Below, in pieces: positions 63,609 to 64,000 of a DNA stretch of 64,000 nucleotides (position 1 is the first letter of the stretch; each line of letters opens with the position of its first letter). The notes under the pieces are model-generated. The model was not told the origin of the DNA and searched no databases. It was given only the letters and a program-made list of their open reading frames with translations. The position numbers were made by a program, and so were the translations under genes. This DNA comes from Candidatus Obscuribacterales bacterium (GTDB lineage: Bacteria; Cyanobacteriota; Vampirovibrionia; Obscuribacterales; Obscuribacteraceae): assembly GCA_019750335.1 (NCBI GenBank), contig JAIEOQ010000005.1, forward strand, positions 1-64,000, written 5' to 3'.

Positions 63609-64000
63609 TTCTCGTCAGCGATTGCTTTGCTTTCAATTGCTTCAGCTCGAGCTTCAATAGCTTCGGCTTCTTTGTCGCGTTTCATTTCGCGCAATAAGCC
63701 GGCATAGCTGCGCAAGCTGACATCCAAGCGTAGATCGTCGGGTCCGAAAAGTTTTTCGCGCAAAGCAATTGATTGTTTGAACAGATCTTCTGCTTCGGCA
63801 TATTTTTTTTCTTCTTTAAGCAAGCGCGCCAGATTGTTCATGCTATTCGCAATGTCAGCTTGATTAGCTTCGGAAGCGCCTTTGCGCGAATTCAAGCTGT
63901 CGGCAAAATATTTTTCGGCATCGCTCAATTTGCCTTGTTCTTTATACAAAATACCGAGATCGCTCATCGTCATTGAAACATCAGGGTGCGTGGTGCCCAA
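63605..64000 (-). CDS. TPR protein (kinesin-light-chain type), 5' end beyond window
   Basis: The frame is open to the last base of the window, so the start lies outside. The visible 131 residues hold about three long TPR_12-type units (VSMTMSDLGILYKEQGKLSD, ANSMNNLARLLKEEKKYAEA, LFGPDDLRLDVSLRSYAGLL) and end in an Ala/Glu-rich helix. The 42-residue repeat pattern suggests a larger protein with more repeats upstream. Confidence 0.8.
   Translation of the reverse strand: MGTTHPDVSMTMSDLGILYKEQGKLSDAEKYFADSLNSRKGASEANQADIANSMNNLARLLKEEKKYAEAEDLFKQSIALREKLFGPDDLRLDVSLRSYAGLLREMKRDKEAEAIEARAEAIESKAIADEN

Overview
The window suggests a Gram-negative-type bacterium of the non-photosynthetic cyanobacterial sister lineage (Melainabacteria/Vampirovibrionia, perhaps the Obscuribacterales). 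This is inference. The support is a KDO-activating enzyme (kdsB, so LPS), an RND efflux system, a Tic20-like membrane protein, moderate GC, and a very large number of secreted TPR proteins and TPR-metalloprotease fusions. I see no IS element, phage, CRISPR array or rRNA. Two tRNA genes are present: initiator Met and Gly-TCC.

Layout. (1) 1-14.6 kb: three tandem, paralogous, giant Gly-rich surface proteins (the first cut by the window edge). Each has a signal peptide and shared N-terminal module where visible, a long beta-helix-like repeat body of very different length, and a nearly identical FecR-like C-terminal module ending in GYKTPYKTK. (2) 14.6-37 kb: housekeeping and envelope genes in compact, often overlapping units: queG/queA, cinA, folD-membrane protein-APH kinase, thiL, yggT, a Tat-exported propeller-like protein, M48 protease, zinc-ribbon protein plus GGDEF cyclase, Tic20-like/ParA/TPR-protease, GDPD, kdsB-VanZ, a tandem pair of thymidylate-kinase-like proteins and dtd. 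(3) 37.2-37.6 kb: the tRNAs. (4) 38-40 kb: hisC and a radical SAM protein. (5) 40.1-47.65 kb: a ten-gene, translationally coupled biosynthetic operon. It encodes an acyl-AMP ligase, an ICMT-like methyltransferase, a KAS III homologue, an AurF-type di-iron oxygenase, a carrier protein, a seryl-tRNA-synthetase-like amino acid:carrier-protein ligase, a thioester reductase, a phosphopantetheinyl transferase, a ferritin-like di-iron protein and a second carrier protein. I regard this as the most likely undescribed system here. (6) 47.6-64 kb: TPR protein, RND pump, tyrosine catabolism (hpd-hmgA), more TPR proteins, TusA with a Cys-rich partner, thymidine kinase, thiolase, alanine dehydrogenase, RlpA and a TPR protein cut by the right edge.

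How the parts work together. In the 40-47 kb operon the ligase is predicted to load a small amino acid on a carrier protein. One or both di-iron enzymes would oxidise it, the KAS III and acyl ligase would supply or transfer an acyl chain, and the reductase would release an aldehyde or alcohol. The RND pump 1.6 kb downstream could export it, but has its own promoter. Elsewhere genes are packed tail to tail: eight convergent pairs overlap at their 3' ends, four of them sharing a single palindromic TTAA that holds both stop codons.

All family assignments come from reading motifs in the translations; no database search was possible. Start codons were re-chosen where a ribosome binding site, gene overlap or conserved N-terminus favoured one.
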